Counted from the first letter of the stretch, positions 44,273 to 58,203 are shown. The stretch is 64,000 nt of DNA from Pelagibacterales bacterium SAG-MED49 (GCA_014653365.1 JACWEQ010000003.1:1-64000); one strand, 5' to 3'. Made by a program: numbers and translations. The notes: generated by a model not told the origin, from the sequence alone.

Positions 44273-46671
44273 AAATTACATCTAACTGGCTTAAAGAACA
44301 TCTAGATACAAAATTAGATGAAAATCAAATAATAGAAAAACTTACAGATGTTGGTCTAGAAGTTGAAAGTGTTGAAAAACAAAGTGGTGAATTTGATGAC
44401 TTCATCGTTGCAAAAATTTTAAAAGCAGAAAAACATCCAAATGCTGATAAGCTTAAAGTTTGTGATGTAGATGTAGGTAAAGAAAATCCTGTCAAAGTTG
44501 TTTGTGGTGCTCCAAATGCAATAGAGGGTTTGCTAACAATTTATGCTCCACCTGGTTCAGTGATTCCAAAAAATCAAATGAAATTGGTTGTGAGTAAAAT
44601 TAGAGGAGTTAGCTCTTGTGGGATGCTATGTTCTGAATCTGAATTAAACTTATCAGATGAAAGTGATGGTATTACTGAGCTTTCATCAAATGATTTTAAA
44701 GATAAGATTGGAGATAATTATTTTCCAAAAAAAAATTCAAACGTAATTGATATATCTATTACACCAAATAGACCAGATTGTTTGGGTGTTAGAGGTATAG
44801 CTAGAGATTTAGCAGCAGCGGGCTCAGGTAAATTAAAAAAACTTGAAGAAAAAAAATCAAAACAAGATGGAAAACAAACAGTTAATGTTAAAATTGAAAA
44901 GGACCAAGCTTGCACAGTATTTGGTAGCTGTTTAATTACAGACGTTAAAAATGTAGAAAGTCCTGATTGGTTAAAAGAAAAAATAATTTCAATAGGTCAA
45001 AAACCTATTTCAGCTATTGTAGATATTACCAATTATATAATGCTTGATTTGAATAGACCATTACACGCTTATGATGTTGATAAAATTGATAAAGAAATAA
45101 TAGTTAGAAATTCTAAAAAAGATGAAAAATTTAAAGCATTAGACAATAAAGAATATAAGCTTCAAGAAGGAATGTGTGTTATCTCAGATGCTACAGGAGT
45201 ATTAGGATTAGGAGGAATAATTGGCGGAACTAGATCTGGGACAGAACTAAATACAAAAAATGTATTAATTGAATCTGCTTATTTTTCCCCAAGATCAATT
45301 AGAAAATCATCAAAAATTCTAAACATCGATACAGATGCAAAGTTTAGGTTTGAAAGAGGAATTGATCCATTATCAATTGAACAAGGATTAAAAAAAGCCG
45401 TAAGCTTAATTCAAGAAATTTGTGGTGGGACGGCAAGTGAATTTGATATTCAAAAAATTGAAAATTATAAAAATAAGTCTTTAGAATTTGACCCTGCTTT
45501 ATTTGAAAAAGTAACTGGCTTAAAAATTGAAAAAAATGAAATGACTAAGATTTTAGATGATCTTGGATTTGAAATTAAGGAAGTGAAAAAAATTTTAGAC
45601 TTAAAAATTCCTTCTTGGAGACCAGATATTTCCCAAGAAGTTGATTTGGTAGAAGAGCTAATAAGAATTAAAGGTTATGATCAGATCAATATGATTGAGC
45701 CTCAAAAATTAAGAGAAAAAGAAACTTTAAATAAAAAACAAAAATTATTTCATTTTTTGCAAAGAGCAGTTGCATCAAAAGGTTATTTAGAAGCTATTAC
45801 GTGGTCTTTCACTGATAGTAAAATTAATCAACTGTTTATTGAAAAAAATAAAGAAATTAAAATAGTTAATCCAATAAGTTCAGATCTAGATGTTTTAAGA
45901 AGTTCTATTTTTTCAAATTTAATTATTCATTTAAATAAGAATTTAGGAAGAGGGTTTAAAGACTTGTCAATATTTGAAATAGGTCCTACATTTTTAGGTG
46001 AAAAACCAGGTGAACAGCAAACAGTTGTTGGAGGGTTAAAGTCAGGAAAGAATTCAAGACAGAACTGGATAGAAAAAGAGAGATTGGTAGATGTGTTTGA
46101 TGTTAAAAGTGATATAATTCAATGTTTAGCTGAAGCTGGATATGATAAAGATAAGCTATACTTTGATATAGAGACACCAAGTTATTATCACCCAGGAAAA
46201 TCAGGACGAGTGTTCCTAAATAAAGGTAAAGAAAAAGTAGTCGCTTTTTTTGGTGATATTCATCCAAATATTTTAAAAAAATTAGATATTAAAACAGAAG
46301 CGCTAGTAGGATTTGAAATATTTTTAGATAATATTAAACAACGAAAAAAATCTCTTAAAGATCAAAAGACACAATATAAATTTTCTGATTTTCAAAAGTC
46401 TGAGAGAGATTTTGCTTTCATTTTAGATAAAAACTTCCAAGTACAAGAATTAATTGACGTAATATCAAGTGTAGACAAAGATTTAATAAAATCAGTTAAA
46501 GTATTTGATGTCTATGAAGGAAAAAATATTCAAGATGATAAAAAATCTGTAGCTTTAAATGTGACCATTCAGTCATTTGAAAAAACTTTAAATGAAGATG
46601 ATTTAAACAAAATCAATCAAACAATCATTTCTACAGTAGAGTCAAAAATAGACACTAAAATTAGATCGTAG
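44269..46671 (+). CDS. pheT: phenylalanyl-tRNA synthetase beta subunit
   Basis: Beta subunit providing editing and tRNA binding. The 800 residues show an N-terminal EMAP-like tRNA-binding domain ([20 protein letters not shown]), a B3/B4 editing domain, B5 and the C-terminal FDX-ACB domain ([16 protein letters not shown]). Lengths are standard. The start lies within pheS codons. lepA follows after two bases, so the whole set probably lies on one long transcript. Confidence 0.97.
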   Translation: MKITSNWLKEHLDTKLDENQIIEKLTDVGLEVESVEKQSGEFDDFIVAKILKAEKHPNADKLKVCDVDVGKENPVKVVCGAPNAIEGLLTIYAPPGSVIPKNQMKLVVSKIRGVSSCGMLCSESELNLSDESDGITELSSNDFKDKIGDNYFPKKNSNVIDISITPNRPDCLGVRGIARDLAAAGSGKLKKLEEKKSKQDGKQTVNVKIEKDQACTVFGSCLITDVKNVESPDWLKEKIISIGQKPISAIVDITNYIMLDLNRPLHAYDVDKIDKEIIVRNSKKDEKFKALDNKEYKLQEGMCVISDATGVLGLGGIIGGTRSGTELNTKNVLIESAYFSPRSIRKSSKILNIDTDAKFRFERGIDPLSIEQGLKKAVSLIQEICGGTASEFDIQKIENYKNKSLEFDPALFEKVTGLKIEKNEMTKILDDLGFEIKEVKKILDLKIPSWRPDISQEVDLVEELIRIKGYDQINMIEPQKLREKETLNKKQKLFHFLQRAVASKGYLEAITWSFTDSKINQLFIEKNKEIKIVNPISSDLDVLRSSIFSNLIIHLNKNLGRGFKDLSIFEIGPTFLGEKPGEQQTVVGGLKSGKNSRQNWIEKERLVDVFDVKSDIIQCLAEAGYDKDKLYFDIETPSYYHPGKSGRVFLNKGKEKVVAFFGDIHPNILKKLDIKTEALVGFEIFLDNIKQRKKSLKDQKTQYKFSDFQKSERDFAFILDKNFQVQELIDVISSVDKDLIKSVKVFDVYEGKNIQDDKKSVALNVTIQSFEKTLNEDDLNKINQTIISTVESKIDTKIRS

Positions 46672-46673
46672 TA

Positions 46674-48482
46674 ATGACAAATATTGATCATATTAGAAAT
46701 TTTGCAATCATTGCGCATATTGATCATGGTAAATCAACAATAGCTGATAGAATAATCCATAGTTGTGGGGGCCTTACAGAGAGAGAAATGAAGGCACAAG
46801 TTTTAGACTCAATGGATATAGAGCGTGAAAGAGGAATTACCATTAAAGCTCAAACAGTGAAACTTAATTATAAAGCCAAAGATGGAAAAGAATATATTTT
46901 AAATATCATTGATACTCCTGGTCATGTAGATTTTAGCTATGAAGTTAGCAGATCACTTTATGCATGTGAAGGATCCATTTTAATTGTTGATAGCACCCAG
47001 GGAGTAGAGGCCCAAACACTTGCTAATGTTTATCAGGCTTTAGATATAAACCATGAGATTGTACCTGTTCTAAATAAAGTAGATTTACCAGCATCAGACT
47101 TAGAAAAAACAAAAAAACAAATTGAAGAAGTAATAGGTATAGATACAGAGGGAGCTATCCCTTGTTCTGGAAAAACTGGTGAAGGTATTGATAATATTTT
47201 AGAACAAATTATTACAGTATTACCTGGACCAAAAGGAGAAAGCTCTGGAGATCTAAAATGCTTATTGGTTGATAGTTGGTATGACACTTATTTAGGTGTT
47301 GTTATTTTGGTTAGAGTTATTGATGGAAAAATTTCAAAAAATATGAAAATTAAAATGATGTCAACTAATCAAGAATATGTCATTGAAAAAGTAGGAGTAT
47401 TTACACCTAAGGCTACAGATATAAATGAATTAAATGCAGGAGAAATTGGCTTTATAACAACAGGAATAAAAGTTTTATCTGAAACAAAAGTAGGTGATAC
47501 CATTTGTGATGCAGTCAAACCTTTAAAAGAAGCGTTACCTGGTTTCAAACCAAGTAAGCCAGTAGTATTTTGTGGATTGTTTCCAGTTGACAGCTCAGAA
47601 TATCAGAAGTTAAAAGATGGATTGGCAAAACTTCAATTGAATGATGCAAGCTTTTCATTTGAACCTGAATCTTCATCTGCACTTGGTCTTGGATTCAGAT
47701 GTGGGTTTTTAGGGCTATTACATTTAGAAATTGTAACAGAAAGACTGGAGAGAGAATTTGATGTCAACTTGTTAACTACAACCCCAGGTGTTGTATATAA
47801 AGTATATATGAATAATGGAGATATTGTTGATTTACAAAATCCTTCAAGTTTACCTGATCCAACACTAATTAAATTAATTGAAGAACCATGGATAAAAGCA
47901 ACAATAATTACACCTGATGAATACTTGGGATCAATAATGAAAATGTGCCAGGATAAAAGAGGCATACAAACTAATCTAAGTTATTCAGGAAATAGAGCTG
48001 TTGTAAATTATGAGTTACCTTTAAATGAGGTTGTTTTTGATTTCAATGATCGTCTAAAATCAATGACAAGTGGATATGCTAGTTTCGATTATGAAATCAT
48101 TGAACATAGAGAAGGAGATTTAGTTAAACTTGGAATTTTAGTGAATGCTGAGCCAGTAGATGCTTTAGCAATGATGATACATAAAGATTTTGCTCAAAGA
48201 ACGGGTAGAGAAGTTTGTGAAAAACTTAAAGATTTAATCCCAAGACATAATTTTATGATACCTGTACAAGCTGCAATAGGTGGAAAAATTATAGCAAGAG
48301 AAACCATAAAAGGTTTTAAAAAGGATGTTTTAACTAAGATTCATGGCGGTGGAGCTACGGACAGAAAAAGAAAACTTTTAGAAAAACAAAAAAAAGGTAA
48401 AGCGAGATCAAAACAATTTGGTAGAGTAGAGATTCCTCAGGAAGCATTCATAGGCGTTTTGAAAATAAGTAAAGAAAAATGA
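46674..48482 (+). CDS. lepA: elongation factor 4 (back-translocating GTPase LepA)
   Basis: Ribosome-associated GTPase acting on stalled or mistranslocated ribosomes. The 602-residue protein has the G domain ([30 protein letters not shown]), domain II, EF-G-like domains, and the LepA-specific C-terminal domain ([28 protein letters not shown]). Length and motifs are diagnostic. Its end overlaps the GT9 gene by four bases (ATGA). Confidence 0.98.
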   Translation: MTNIDHIRNFAIIAHIDHGKSTIADRIIHSCGGLTEREMKAQVLDSMDIERERGITIKAQTVKLNYKAKDGKEYILNIIDTPGHVDFSYEVSRSLYACEGSILIVDSTQGVEAQTLANVYQALDINHEIVPVLNKVDLPASDLEKTKKQIEEVIGIDTEGAIPCSGKTGEGIDNILEQIITVLPGPKGESSGDLKCLLVDSWYDTYLGVVILVRVIDGKISKNMKIKMMSTNQEYVIEKVGVFTPKATDINELNAGEIGFITTGIKVLSETKVGDTICDAVKPLKEALPGFKPSKPVVFCGLFPVDSSEYQKLKDGLAKLQLNDASFSFEPESSSALGLGFRCGFLGLLHLEIVTERLEREFDVNLLTTTPGVVYKVYMNNGDIVDLQNPSSLPDPTLIKLIEEPWIKATIITPDEYLGSIMKMCQDKRGIQTNLSYSGNRAVVNYELPLNEVVFDFNDRLKSMTSGYASFDYEIIEHREGDLVKLGILVNAEPVDALAMMIHKDFAQRTGREVCEKLKDLIPRHNFMIPVQAAIGGKIIARETIKGFKKDVLTKIHGGGATDRKRKLLEKQKKGKARSKQFGRVEIPQEAFIGVLKISKEK

Positions 48483-49453
48483 ATAGAATATTAATAATTG
48501 ACCCTGGTAAAGGTTGGGGACAATTCGTTTCAAAAATGTATTGTTTTCAAAAACTAGCTGAATACCAAAATTCAAAAATAGTTTTTCTTACAAAAAGATC
48601 TACTCAAGCAGAATATTATTTAAGAGATACGACATTTTGTGATGAGGTTATTTATCTTAATGAACCGAGAAAGGGAATTAAGAACATTATTAATAACATT
48701 AAGTGTTTATTAGAAAACATTAATAAAATTAATAAATTTAATTTTAAAGCATGTTATGTTTTTCACCCATCTTTAAGATATTTATCTATAGCAAAATTTT
48801 CGAACATAAGAGAAATTTGGGGTTTAGGTTATAAGTTTCAAAATTTTTTTTTAAAAAAAAATAAAAAATTTTATTCAAGTTTTTTTTCCAAAACAAAAGG
48901 AGATAATGAAACTTTAGAATCTGTTAAAAAAATTACTAATTCTGATAAAATAGAATACAAACCACTTTCAAGTATAGAAAATAGTTTACGAGATACTGTA
49001 GGAATAATTATTGCTTCCTCTGGAAAGGAAAGAAGATGGTCAATAGAAAATTATATAAATGTGATGCAGTTTTTAACGGAAAAAAATTATAATAAATTTT
49101 TGATTATTAGTGGGTTAGATCAATCAAGAGATGAAAGCTTAATAAATGAAAAATTTAGAGATAGCATAGATATAGCTTTTACATCAGATAAAAAGATTGG
49201 AGATGTGATTCCATATTTAAAAAAATGTAAATTTTGTATAGGCAATGATACTGGATTTTCACATTTGGCAGTTAATTTAGATATTGAAACAATGATAATT
49301 CAAGGTGATTGTCCTCCTCAAACCTATACATCGCTAATTAAAAATATTGATATTGATCCACTTTTAAAAAGATCAACCACATCAATACACACAATCAAAG
49401 CTGAAAAGGTATTGGACGAATTATCAAATTTTTTAAACAGGAGAGGTGGCTGA
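48479..49453 (+). CDS. GT9-family glycosyltransferase (heptosyltransferase-like)
   Basis: A 324-residue GT-B protein resembling ADP-heptose:LPS heptosyltransferases. It has an N-terminal [21 protein letters not shown] instead of the usual GDxxL start, a YFLKK-type basic middle, and the C-terminal donor-binding [17 protein letters not shown]. Probable role: LPS-core or related glycan synthesis. The start overlaps lepA by four bases. The last 14 coding bases and the TGA are shared with the 5' end of tRNA-Ser, so the mRNA ending depends on tRNA processing. Confidence 0.8.
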   Translation: MNRILIIDPGKGWGQFVSKMYCFQKLAEYQNSKIVFLTKRSTQAEYYLRDTTFCDEVIYLNEPRKGIKNIINNIKCLLENINKINKFNFKACYVFHPSLRYLSIAKFSNIREIWGLGYKFQNFFLKKNKKFYSSFFSKTKGDNETLESVKKITNSDKIEYKPLSSIENSLRDTVGIIIASSGKERRWSIENYINVMQFLTEKNYNKFLIISGLDQSRDESLINEKFRDSIDIAFTSDKKIGDVIPYLKKCKFCIGNDTGFSHLAVNLDIETMIIQGDCPPQTYTSLIKNIDIDPLLKRSTTSIHTIKAEKVLDELSNFLNRRGG

Positions 49454-49529
49454 GTGGTTGAAGGCGCACGCTTGGAAAGCGTGTAAAGGGGAAACTCTTT
49501 CATGGGTTCGAATCCCATTCTCTCCGCCA
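49440..49529 (+). tRNA. tRNA-Ser (anticodon GGA)
   Basis: A 90-base class II tRNA with acceptor stem GGAGAGG pairing with TCTCTCC (one G-T), D-arm TGGCTGAGTGGTTGAAGGC, anticodon stem CACGC/GCGTG with loop TTGGAAA (anticodon GGA, reads UCC/UCU), long variable arm, T-loop GTTCGAATC, discriminator G and encoded CCA. Its first 14 bases are also the end of the upstream glycosyltransferase gene. Confidence 0.97.
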
Positions 49530-49532
49530 TCA

Positions 49533-49564
49533 AATTAGCTTTGTTTTTTAAGCTTAATTTTCAA
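49533..49564 (+). terminator. possible terminator after tRNA-Ser
   Basis: AAATTAGCTT and AAGCTTAATTT form an imperfect stem around a T-rich loop, followed by TTCAATTTTTAG. The stem is A/T-rich, so efficiency is doubtful. Confidence 0.4.
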
Positions 49565-49591
49565 TTTTTAGAAGACATCTATGAAGATAAT

Positions 49592-49620
49592 TAAACATTT
49601 TTTTTAAAAAATGCTATAAT
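49592..49620 (+). promoter_or_regulatory. likely gyrB promoter
   Basis: A consensus -10 box TATAAT at 49615-49620 lies 17 bases after TAAACA (49592-49597), which matches four of six -35 bases. The gyrB ATG is 23 bases downstream, giving a short leader. Confidence 0.55.
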
Positions 49621-49634
49621 TTTTCTTTCCTTAA

Positions 49635-51704
<2,070 letters not shown>

Positions 51705-51706
51705 TA

Positions 51707-52987
51707 ATGAAGTTTTTTAAAACTTCAAAACATCATACATTTAAAAAATCTACCTATATAAGTTTAAGATGGATAGGTATAGTAGGGCAATTAATTGCTG
51801 TTAATTTTGTATATTTATTTTTGAATTTTAAATTTAATTGTTTTGCTTCAAATGTAATAATATTTTTTGGAATTCTAAGTAATTTATATTTAATTTTTAT
51901 TTATAAGAAAACTCAACTATCAGATCGATCAGCATTTCTTTTTTTAGTTATGGATATTTTTCAATTAGGTGTTTTGCTTTATTTGACAGGGGGAGTTGCT
52001 AACCCTTTTGTGATTTTTTTATTAATACCAAGTGTTTTTTCTTCTTCCAATTTGAGTTTTATAACTAATTCCTTACTTGTATTTTTGTCAACTGTTATAA
52101 TTATTTTTCTTACATTTTATTCATTAGATTTACCAACTCCTTTGAATGAACATTTTCATGTTAGTCCATATTATTATTATGCTATCCCTGTATCTTTAAT
52201 AATTGCTTTAATTTTTTTAAACTATTTTGCGATGACATTTGGTACACAATCACGTTTAAGAAAAGAAGCATTATCAAAAATGGAAGAAGTAATGGCAACA
52301 GAACATGAGCTTTTATCTTTAGGTGGTCAAGCTGCAGCTGCAGCACACTCCCTGGGAACACCTCTTTCAACAATTAAGATAATTACTCAAGATTTAGTAA
52401 GACAATTTAAAGGACAAAAAGATATTGAAAAAGATATTGAGTTATTAGCAAGTCAAGTAGAGAGATGTAACGAAATTTTAAAACGTTTAACTCTCAATCC
52501 TGTCGAAGAAGATGACTTTATTGATAAAGACTTAGCTATGAGAGAATATTTATCTGAAATTATTTCATCTTTTAAGGAGACTAGTAAAAAAAAATTTATT
52601 TTTAATTATGATCAAGACTCAAATGTCAGAAAAATATCTAAATCTATAGAAATAGTTTATGGTTTAAGAAATTTTATTGGAAATGCTAATAAATTTTCAA
52701 AAAATACAGTCTACATAAACCTTAAGAGTGATAGCAAGATAACAGAAGTAATAATTGAAGATGATGGAAATGGGTATCCAAAAGATGTTTTGTCAAAAAT
52801 TGGAGAACCTTATTTAAGCACAAATTATCCTCAAGAAAAGTCACAAACAGGCTTAGGACTTGGCTTGTTTATAGGAAAGACTCTTTTAGAAAAAAATTTT
52901 GCATCAATTAATTGTAGAAATTCAAAAACAAGAAGTGGTGCTGAAGTTATTGTTAGATGGAATAATAGAGATCTATTTAATATCTAA
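51707..52987 (+). CDS. RegB/PrrB-type redox sensor histidine kinase
   Basis: A 426-residue membrane histidine kinase. The N-terminal six-span region ends with the RegB ubiquinone-sensing heptapeptide GGVANPF (95-101). The H-box is [13 protein letters not shown] (phospho-His 214). A conserved ERC motif (VERCNEIL) places the redox-active cysteine at 254, and the ATPase domain has EDDGNGYP and GLGLGLF. This matches the RegB/PrrB/ActS family that senses quinone redox state. No regA response regulator is present in the window, so the partner is elsewhere. It overlaps convergent cobT by four bases. Confidence 0.9.
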   Translation: MKFFKTSKHHTFKKSTYISLRWIGIVGQLIAVNFVYLFLNFKFNCFASNVIIFFGILSNLYLIFIYKKTQLSDRSAFLFLVMDIFQLGVLLYLTGGVANPFVIFLLIPSVFSSSNLSFITNSLLVFLSTVIIIFLTFYSLDLPTPLNEHFHVSPYYYYAIPVSLIIALIFLNYFAMTFGTQSRLRKEALSKMEEVMATEHELLSLGGQAAAAAHSLGTPLSTIKIITQDLVRQFKGQKDIEKDIELLASQVERCNEILKRLTLNPVEEDDFIDKDLAMREYLSEIISSFKETSKKKFIFNYDQDSNVRKISKSIEIVYGLRNFIGNANKFSKNTVYINLKSDSKITEVIIEDDGNGYPKDVLSKIGEPYLSTNYPQEKSQTGLGLGLFIGKTLLEKNFASINCRNSKTRSGAEVIVRWNNRDLFNI

Positions 52988-54783
52988 TGAAACTTTTTTT
53001 TTGTATCAAATAAAGAACTTAATTCTGATATCATCACATCACCCAATTCATTAACATCAGTAATTTTGATTGCTTTATCATAATATCTAGAAACATCATG
53101 ACCAATTCCAATTGCTAAAACTTCTATTTCAGTTTTGTTTTCAATAAACTTAACCATCTTTTTTAGGTGTTTTTCTAAAAAGTCACCAGAATTTACGGAA
53201 AGAGTTGAATCATCAACCGGTGCTCCATCAGATATAACCATTAATATTTTTCTTTCTTCTTTTCGTTTTTTTATTCTATTGTAAGCCCATGATATTGCTT
53301 CTCCATCAATATTTTCTTTAAGCAAACCTTCTTTTAGCATTAGGCCTAAATTATTTTTAGCTTGTCGCCAATGGGTATCTGCACCTTTATATATGATGTG
53401 TCTTAAATCATTTAATCTTCCAGGTGTTTTAGGTTTTGAGTTTTTATTCCAATGTTCTCTACTTTGTCCACCTTTCCAGTTTTTTGTAGTAAAACCTAAT
53501 ATTTCAACCTTCACAGAACATCTCTCAAGAGTTCTAGATAATATATCTGCACAAATTGCTGCAATTGTAATTGGTCTACCTCTCATAGAGCCAGAGTTGT
53601 CAATAAGCAAAGTTACAATTGTATCTTTAAAATCTAAATCTTTTTCTTTTTTAAATGAAAGAGAATTATATGGATCCATTATAATTCTTGGTAACTTTGA
53701 ACTGTCAAGCAAGCCTTCTTCTAAATCAAATTCCCATGCTCTATTTTGTTTTGCAAGCAGTTGTCTTTGAAGTTTATTTGCAAGTTTAGTGATTACATCC
53801 TGAAAACCAACTAATTGTTGATCTAAAGTTCTTCTAAGCTTTGACGCCTCGTTGGCATTTTCTAAATTTTCTGCTTTAGTTATTTCGTCAAATTGAGTTG
53901 TAAAAATTTTATAATCAAGATTAATATTATCAATATTTTTTTGAACGATTTGTTCTGAACTATGTTCATCAGACTCATCATCTGAAAGTTGTTCATCTAA
54001 GTTAAATTCATCAACATTATAATCTGCATCTAAAGTAGCTTGAGTTTCTTGATCATTATTTTCTTCTTTATTATCCTCCTTGTCTTTATTTTGATCATCA
54101 TTTGAAGGATTGTCTTGTCCTTGATCTTGATTTTCTTCTCTCTTTTCATCATCTTCATCACTCTGGAATATATCCATTTCTTCTAAAATTTTTGAAAATC
54201 TTGAACTATAATTATTTTGATCTTCCATATTTTCCTGTAAAAATTTTTTATGCTTTTCTATTGATTGCTCAAAGTCTTTTTCCCAGAAATTTAGCATTTT
54301 AGAAGTTAAAGGACTTAGTTTTATTTGATGAAAATTTTTAAGCATATAAAGCTCAAAAGCCTCTGCTACTGGCACATCTTCTTTAGTTTTTAATTGATCT
54401 TTTCTTTTACGATTGATTATTTCAGCATAATTTTCATTAAAATTTTTTTCTATTCCTTTAAGCATTTTTCCACCTAATACTTCGTATCTAATTTTTTCAG
54501 CTATATTATAAAGTGATCTTGATGAACTATTAGAGGGTAAATTTTTTCTATAAATAGAATCATTAGAAAATTTTTTTTTTAATGCAGCTGAATCTGTTTC
54601 AGCTCTCAGTCTCATAAAATCACTTGGATTATTTAGATCTTCAATTTCAATTGTATTCGGTTCTTTTTGTTTTTTTTTATCAGATGATTTACTATTTAAC
54701 TCAAAATCATCAGAAATTACTTTTGCTGTAGATGTTAAAGCAAGTTTAAATTTTTCTTTTAAGGTAGTTTCTTTGTTGCTCAT
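52984..54783 (-). CDS. cobT: CobT-like von Willebrand factor A protein
   Basis: A 599-residue protein of the CobT/magnesium-chelatase-H2-like group. It has a helical N-terminal domain, a long acidic Asp/Glu/Gln/Asn-rich linker (about 205-275), and a C-terminal VWA domain with the MIDAS motif DNSGSMRG and the family end [13 protein letters not shown]. In the aerobic cobalamin pathway CobT works with CobS and CobN to insert cobalt. Here only the CobS/CobT pair is present, as in many alphaproteobacteria that do not make cobalamin, so the true target is unknown. Confidence 0.9.
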   Translation of the reverse strand: MSNKETTLKEKFKLALTSTAKVISDDFELNSKSSDKKKQKEPNTIEIEDLNNPSDFMRLRAETDSAALKKKFSNDSIYRKNLPSNSSSRSLYNIAEKIRYEVLGGKMLKGIEKNFNENYAEIINRKRKDQLKTKEDVPVAEAFELYMLKNFHQIKLSPLTSKMLNFWEKDFEQSIEKHKKFLQENMEDQNNYSSRFSKILEEMDIFQSDEDDEKREENQDQGQDNPSNDDQNKDKEDNKEENNDQETQATLDADYNVDEFNLDEQLSDDESDEHSSEQIVQKNIDNINLDYKIFTTQFDEITKAENLENANEASKLRRTLDQQLVGFQDVITKLANKLQRQLLAKQNRAWEFDLEEGLLDSSKLPRIIMDPYNSLSFKKEKDLDFKDTIVTLLIDNSGSMRGRPITIAAICADILSRTLERCSVKVEILGFTTKNWKGGQSREHWNKNSKPKTPGRLNDLRHIIYKGADTHWRQAKNNLGLMLKEGLLKENIDGEAISWAYNRIKKRKEERKILMVISDGAPVDDSTLSVNSGDFLEKHLKKMVKFIENKTEIEVLAIGIGHDVSRYYDKAIKITDVNELGDVMISELSSLFDTKKKFH

Positions 54784-55757
54784 TAGATTTGAATATTTAC
54801 CAATGACTCTGGCAATTCTTCACCAAAACATCTTTGATAATATTCTGCGATAGTATTTTTTTCAATATCATCACATTTATTAAGAAAAGTCACTCTAAAG
54901 GCATAACCAGTGTCTTTAAAAATCTCAGAATTTTCTGCCCAGTGCATAACAGTTCTTGGACTCATTACTGTTGAAATATCTCCAGCAATAAACCCTTTTC
55001 GTGTTAAGGAAGCAACTTTAATCATATTAGCAACCTTTTCCTTGCCTTTAGCATTATTAAGATTTTTGTTTTTTGCTAAAACGATATCTAATTCTCTTTC
55101 AAGACCCAGGTAGTTGAGTGTAGTTACAATATTCCATCTATCCATTTGTCCTTGATTTATTTGTTGTGTTCCGTGGTAAAGACCAGTTGTATCACCAAGT
55201 CCTACGGTATTAGATGTAGCAAATAATCTAAAAAATTTATTTTGTTTAATTACTTTGTTTTTATCAAGTAGTGTGAAATTACCTTCAGCTTCCAAAACTC
55301 TTTGAATTACAAACATCACATCTGGTCTACCTGCATCATACTCATCAAATACGAGTGCGACAGGGTTTTGTATAGACCACGGTAGTATTCCCTCATTAAA
55401 CTGAGTGACTTGCTTGCCTTCTTTTAAGACAATCGCATCTTTTCCAATCAAATCTATCCTGCTCACATGACTATCAAGATTAACACGAATACATGGCCAG
55501 TTTAATCTTGCAGCAATTTGTTCTATGTGGGTAGATTTTCCAGTACCATGATACCCCTGAACTAAAACTCTTTTATTGAAAGCAAAACCAGAAATTATTG
55601 CAAGTGTAGTGTCTCTATCAAATTTATAACTTTTATCAATTTCTGGAACATATTCATTTTTTTTTGAAAATGCTTCCACTTCCATTTCAGAATCTATTCC
55701 AAAAGTTTGTTTTAATGAAACTTTAATATCAGGTTGTATATTAAGATTTGGTGTCAA
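54783..55757 (-). CDS. cobS: CobS-like AAA+ ATPase
   Basis: MoxR-class AAA+ ATPase of 324 residues, partner of CobT. It has the N-terminal CobS motif [13 protein letters not shown] (19-31), Walker [11 protein letters not shown] (68-77), Walker [12 protein letters not shown] and sensor regions with LFATSNTVG. Shares one base with cobT (TAATG) and overlaps the J-domain gene by 17 bases, so the three are one unit. The lack of CobN and other cobalamin genes in view argues for a chaperone-like AAA+/VWA role on another target; that is inference. Confidence 0.93.
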   Translation of the reverse strand: MTPNLNIQPDIKVSLKQTFGIDSEMEVEAFSKKNEYVPEIDKSYKFDRDTTLAIISGFAFNKRVLVQGYHGTGKSTHIEQIAARLNWPCIRVNLDSHVSRIDLIGKDAIVLKEGKQVTQFNEGILPWSIQNPVALVFDEYDAGRPDVMFVIQRVLEAEGNFTLLDKNKVIKQNKFFRLFATSNTVGLGDTTGLYHGTQQINQGQMDRWNIVTTLNYLGLERELDIVLAKNKNLNNAKGKEKVANMIKVASLTRKGFIAGDISTVMSPRTVMHWAENSEIFKDTGYAFRVTFLNKCDDIEKNTIAEYYQRCFGEELPESLVNIQI

Positions 55758-56274
55758 TTTTATCTCTATATGTATTTTTCAGTTGCGTATAAGCTAATGT
55801 AATTAATTTTAGTTTTTCTTCGAATTTTTTATTTCCAGCATTTATATCTGGGTGAAATTTTTTGACAAGCAATTTGAATTTATCCTGAATATTCTTCCAT
55901 TTTAAACCTACTGAAATACCCAATATACCAAAGGCTTTAATATCCTTATGATTAAATTTAAATTGACGCATAAGATCAAATTCTCCATTGATCTTATCTT
56001 TATCTAATTCATCTCTTAGGGTGTTGTTCCATAGAACTTTAAAAAAATTATCTGAAGAACTAAAGCTTTGGGTGGGTTTATGCCAAATCATATCAGATTT
56101 TAAAAAATCCATAACCTGATCATCATTCATTCCTGAAAAATAGTTCCAATTTTTATTAAATTCTTTCACGTGTTCTAAGCATAGCATTCTATATTTTTTG
56201 CTATTATCCTTTTCAACTGGTGCTTTATAATCACCAATTTTATTACAATTATTCCAATCGCAAATATTTTTCAT
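55741..56274 (-). CDS. J-domain protein upstream of cobS
   Basis: A 177-residue protein. The N-terminal part has a small Cys-bearing segment ([36 protein letters not shown]), the pattern seen in alphaproteobacterial J-domain proteins. The C-terminal 65 residues form a DnaJ domain with the HPD motif ([17 protein letters not shown]). It is the first gene of the cobS-cobT operon and probably recruits Hsp70 (DnaK) to that AAA+/VWA system or to its substrate. It is divergent from bolA, 17 bases away. Confidence 0.9.
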   Translation of the reverse strand: MKNICDWNNCNKIGDYKAPVEKDNSKKYRMLCLEHVKEFNKNWNYFSGMNDDQVMDFLKSDMIWHKPTQSFSSSDNFFKVLWNNTLRDELDKDKINGEFDLMRQFKFNHKDIKAFGILGISVGLKWKNIQDKFKLLVKKFHPDINAGNKKFEEKLKLITLAYTQLKNTYRDKIDTKS

Positions 56275-56291
56275 GATATATAATAATATTT

Positions 56292-56552
56292 ATGGATATA
56301 AATGAGTTAATTGCAATTGTAAAAAAAAAACTTCAAGATCAAATTAAAATTGAAAGCATAAATATAGAGGATAAGTCTTTTCTTCACAAAAATCATGCTG
56401 GTAATCAAGAGGGTAAATTTCATTTAAAGATTAACTTAAAGTCAATTGAATTAAAAAAGATGAACAGGATAGAGAGTAATAAAAAAATTTATAAAATTTT
56501 AGATGAAGAATTAAAAGAGTTTATTCACTCAATTCAAATTTTAATTAGTTAG
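56292..56552 (+). CDS. BolA-family protein
   Basis: An 86-residue protein with the BolA/IbaG fold. It has the conserved HKNHAGNQEGKFHLKINL and a helical end. BolA proteins bind monothiol glutaredoxins (Grx4/GrxD) through an Fe-S cluster and act in iron or redox control. No glutaredoxin gene is adjacent here. It is divergent from the J-domain gene and converges on aroB with a 12-base overlap. Confidence 0.9.
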   Translation: MDINELIAIVKKKLQDQIKIESINIEDKSFLHKNHAGNQEGKFHLKINLKSIELKKMNRIESNKKIYKILDEELKEFIHSIQILIS

Positions 56553-57647
56553 TTCGTTTTTTAAAAATACAGCTAAGACTTTTTTGCTATATTCTTTATC
56601 TATAACTGGGGACCCAATTTTTTTTAACAAAACTAGACTAATTTTATCTGAATTATTTTTCTTATCTTTAAGCATAAATGATAGAATTTTATTTAAATCT
56701 CTTAAATTAAAAAACGTATTTATTTTTGAAGGTAAACCTAATTTTGTAATATGATTAATAATTGAATTATGTTCTATTTTCTTTAGTAACTTATGCTTTA
56801 AACTGAAATTTAATGCAGTTTTCATTCCAAGAATTACAGCTTCACCATGATTTAGTTTCTTTGAGTAGCCTAAAGTAGCTTCATATGCATGTGCAAATGT
56901 ATGACCAAAATTTAGAGTTTTTCTCAATCCTTTTTCTTTTTCATCTTTTTCAACCACATCTTTTTTAATCCTACAACTTTCATAGATTGTTTTTTCTATA
57001 AATGGAGAGGATAGGTTAAAAATATTATCACTATTTTTATTTAAAAAATTATAAAAACTTTTATTAGCAATTAGGGAATGTTTCAAAATTTCTCCATAAC
57101 CACATATTATTTCTCTTTTGGGAAGTGTTTCTAAAAATTCAATGTCAGAAATAACTAAATTTGGTTGGTAGAAACTTCCAATTAAGTTTTTTCCATATTT
57201 AGTATTAACTCCAGTTTTACCTCCAATGGATGAGTCAACTTGAGATAAAAGTGTTGTTGGAACATTAATAAATTTTAAACCCCTTTTAAATAGACTGGCT
57301 GCAAAACCAGTAATATCTCCAGTTATTCCTCCACCAATTGAAATCAAACAATCATCTCTAGAAAAGTTTTTTTTTAAAAGAATATCTAAAATTTCGCTAA
57401 CACTATTTTGATTTTTATTAATTTCACTTGCATTAAAAAAATGAACATAAAGATTTGTTTTGTTTAATGATTTTTTTATTTTTGAAATAATTTTTTTTGA
57501 AATATTTTTATCTATAACAAGTAGGCATTTTTTAAAATTAATGGAATTATTCTTGGTAATTTTTGATATATTTGAAACTAAATTAGATCCAATAATAATT
57601 GAGTATTTTTGAGTTTTTGTACTTATCTTTAATTTAATGGGTTTCAT
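56541..57647 (-). CDS. aroB: 3-dehydroquinate synthase
   Basis: Second enzyme of the shikimate pathway, NAD- and metal-dependent. The 368 residues have the glycine-rich NAD motif GGGITGDITGFAASLFKRG, the STLLSQVDSSIGGKTGVN segment (here PTTLLSQVDSSIGGK) and the metal ligands in LNFGHTFAHAYE. Its start overlaps aroK by 14 bases, an aroK-aroB operon that is widely conserved. Confidence 0.97.
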   Translation of the reverse strand: MKPIKLKISTKTQKYSIIIGSNLVSNISKITKNNSINFKKCLLVIDKNISKKIISKIKKSLNKTNLYVHFFNASEINKNQNSVSEILDILLKKNFSRDDCLISIGGGITGDITGFAASLFKRGLKFINVPTTLLSQVDSSIGGKTGVNTKYGKNLIGSFYQPNLVISDIEFLETLPKREIICGYGEILKHSLIANKSFYNFLNKNSDNIFNLSSPFIEKTIYESCRIKKDVVEKDEKEKGLRKTLNFGHTFAHAYEATLGYSKKLNHGEAVILGMKTALNFSLKHKLLKKIEHNSIINHITKLGLPSKINTFFNLRDLNKILSFMLKDKKNNSDKISLVLLKKIGSPVIDKEYSKKVLAVFLKNELTN

Positions 57648-58146
57648 AAAATTTTAAAATTTCTTTAACAATTTCATTTTTAGTTAAATTATCACATTCA
57701 ATTTTATATAAAGCTTTAGAATAAATGTTAGAGCGTTTTTTAATTAAATCAATTATTTCATTTTTTGAAGAATTGAAAGCTAAAGGTCTTTTTTTGCTAT
57801 TTTTAATTCTATTTAACAATATGTCATCACTCCAATTTAACCAAAAAGATATATGATTTTTTATGACTTCTTTTCTTATCTCTTTGTTTGAAAAAGCACC
57901 ACCACCAAGTGATATCACGGTAGAGCTTGATTTTAGTTTTTTTAATGTAGTTTTTTCTTCAAATTTTCTAAAATAATTTTCACCTTTAGTCTCAAATATT
58001 TTTTTAATTGATAGTCCTAGTTCGTTCTCAATTAAATTATCAATGTCTATAAAATTTAATTGCAATTTGTTTGCAATCAATGAGCCTATAGAGCTCTTTC
58101 CTGATCCCATCATTCCTAAAAAAACAAGATTTTTTTTTGATTTCAT
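57634..58146 (-). CDS. aroK: shikimate kinase
   Basis: ATP-dependent phosphorylation of shikimate. The 170-residue protein has the P-loop GMMGSGKSSIG, DIDNLIE (shikimate Asp), FRKFEEKT and the lid region KKRPLAF. AroK or AroL cannot be distinguished; the position before aroB favours aroK. It is divergent from the small membrane protein at 58204. Confidence 0.96.
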   Translation of the reverse strand: MKSKKNLVFLGMMGSGKSSIGSLIANKLQLNFIDIDNLIENELGLSIKKIFETKGENYFRKFEEKTTLKKLKSSSTVISLGGGAFSNKEIRKEVIKNHISFWLNWSDDILLNRIKNSKKRPLAFNSSKNEIIDLIKKRSNIYSKALYKIECDNLTKNEIVKEILKFYETH

Positions 58147-58203
58147 AAGTTTCTTTATTGAAAAAACACAAATATGTCTTAATTTGAAATTAACTAAAGT
58201 TAT

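Noticed and set aside
52984..55757. Evidence for a cobalamin biosynthesis pathway
   Set aside because: Only CobS and CobT are present, and these are widespread without the pathway.
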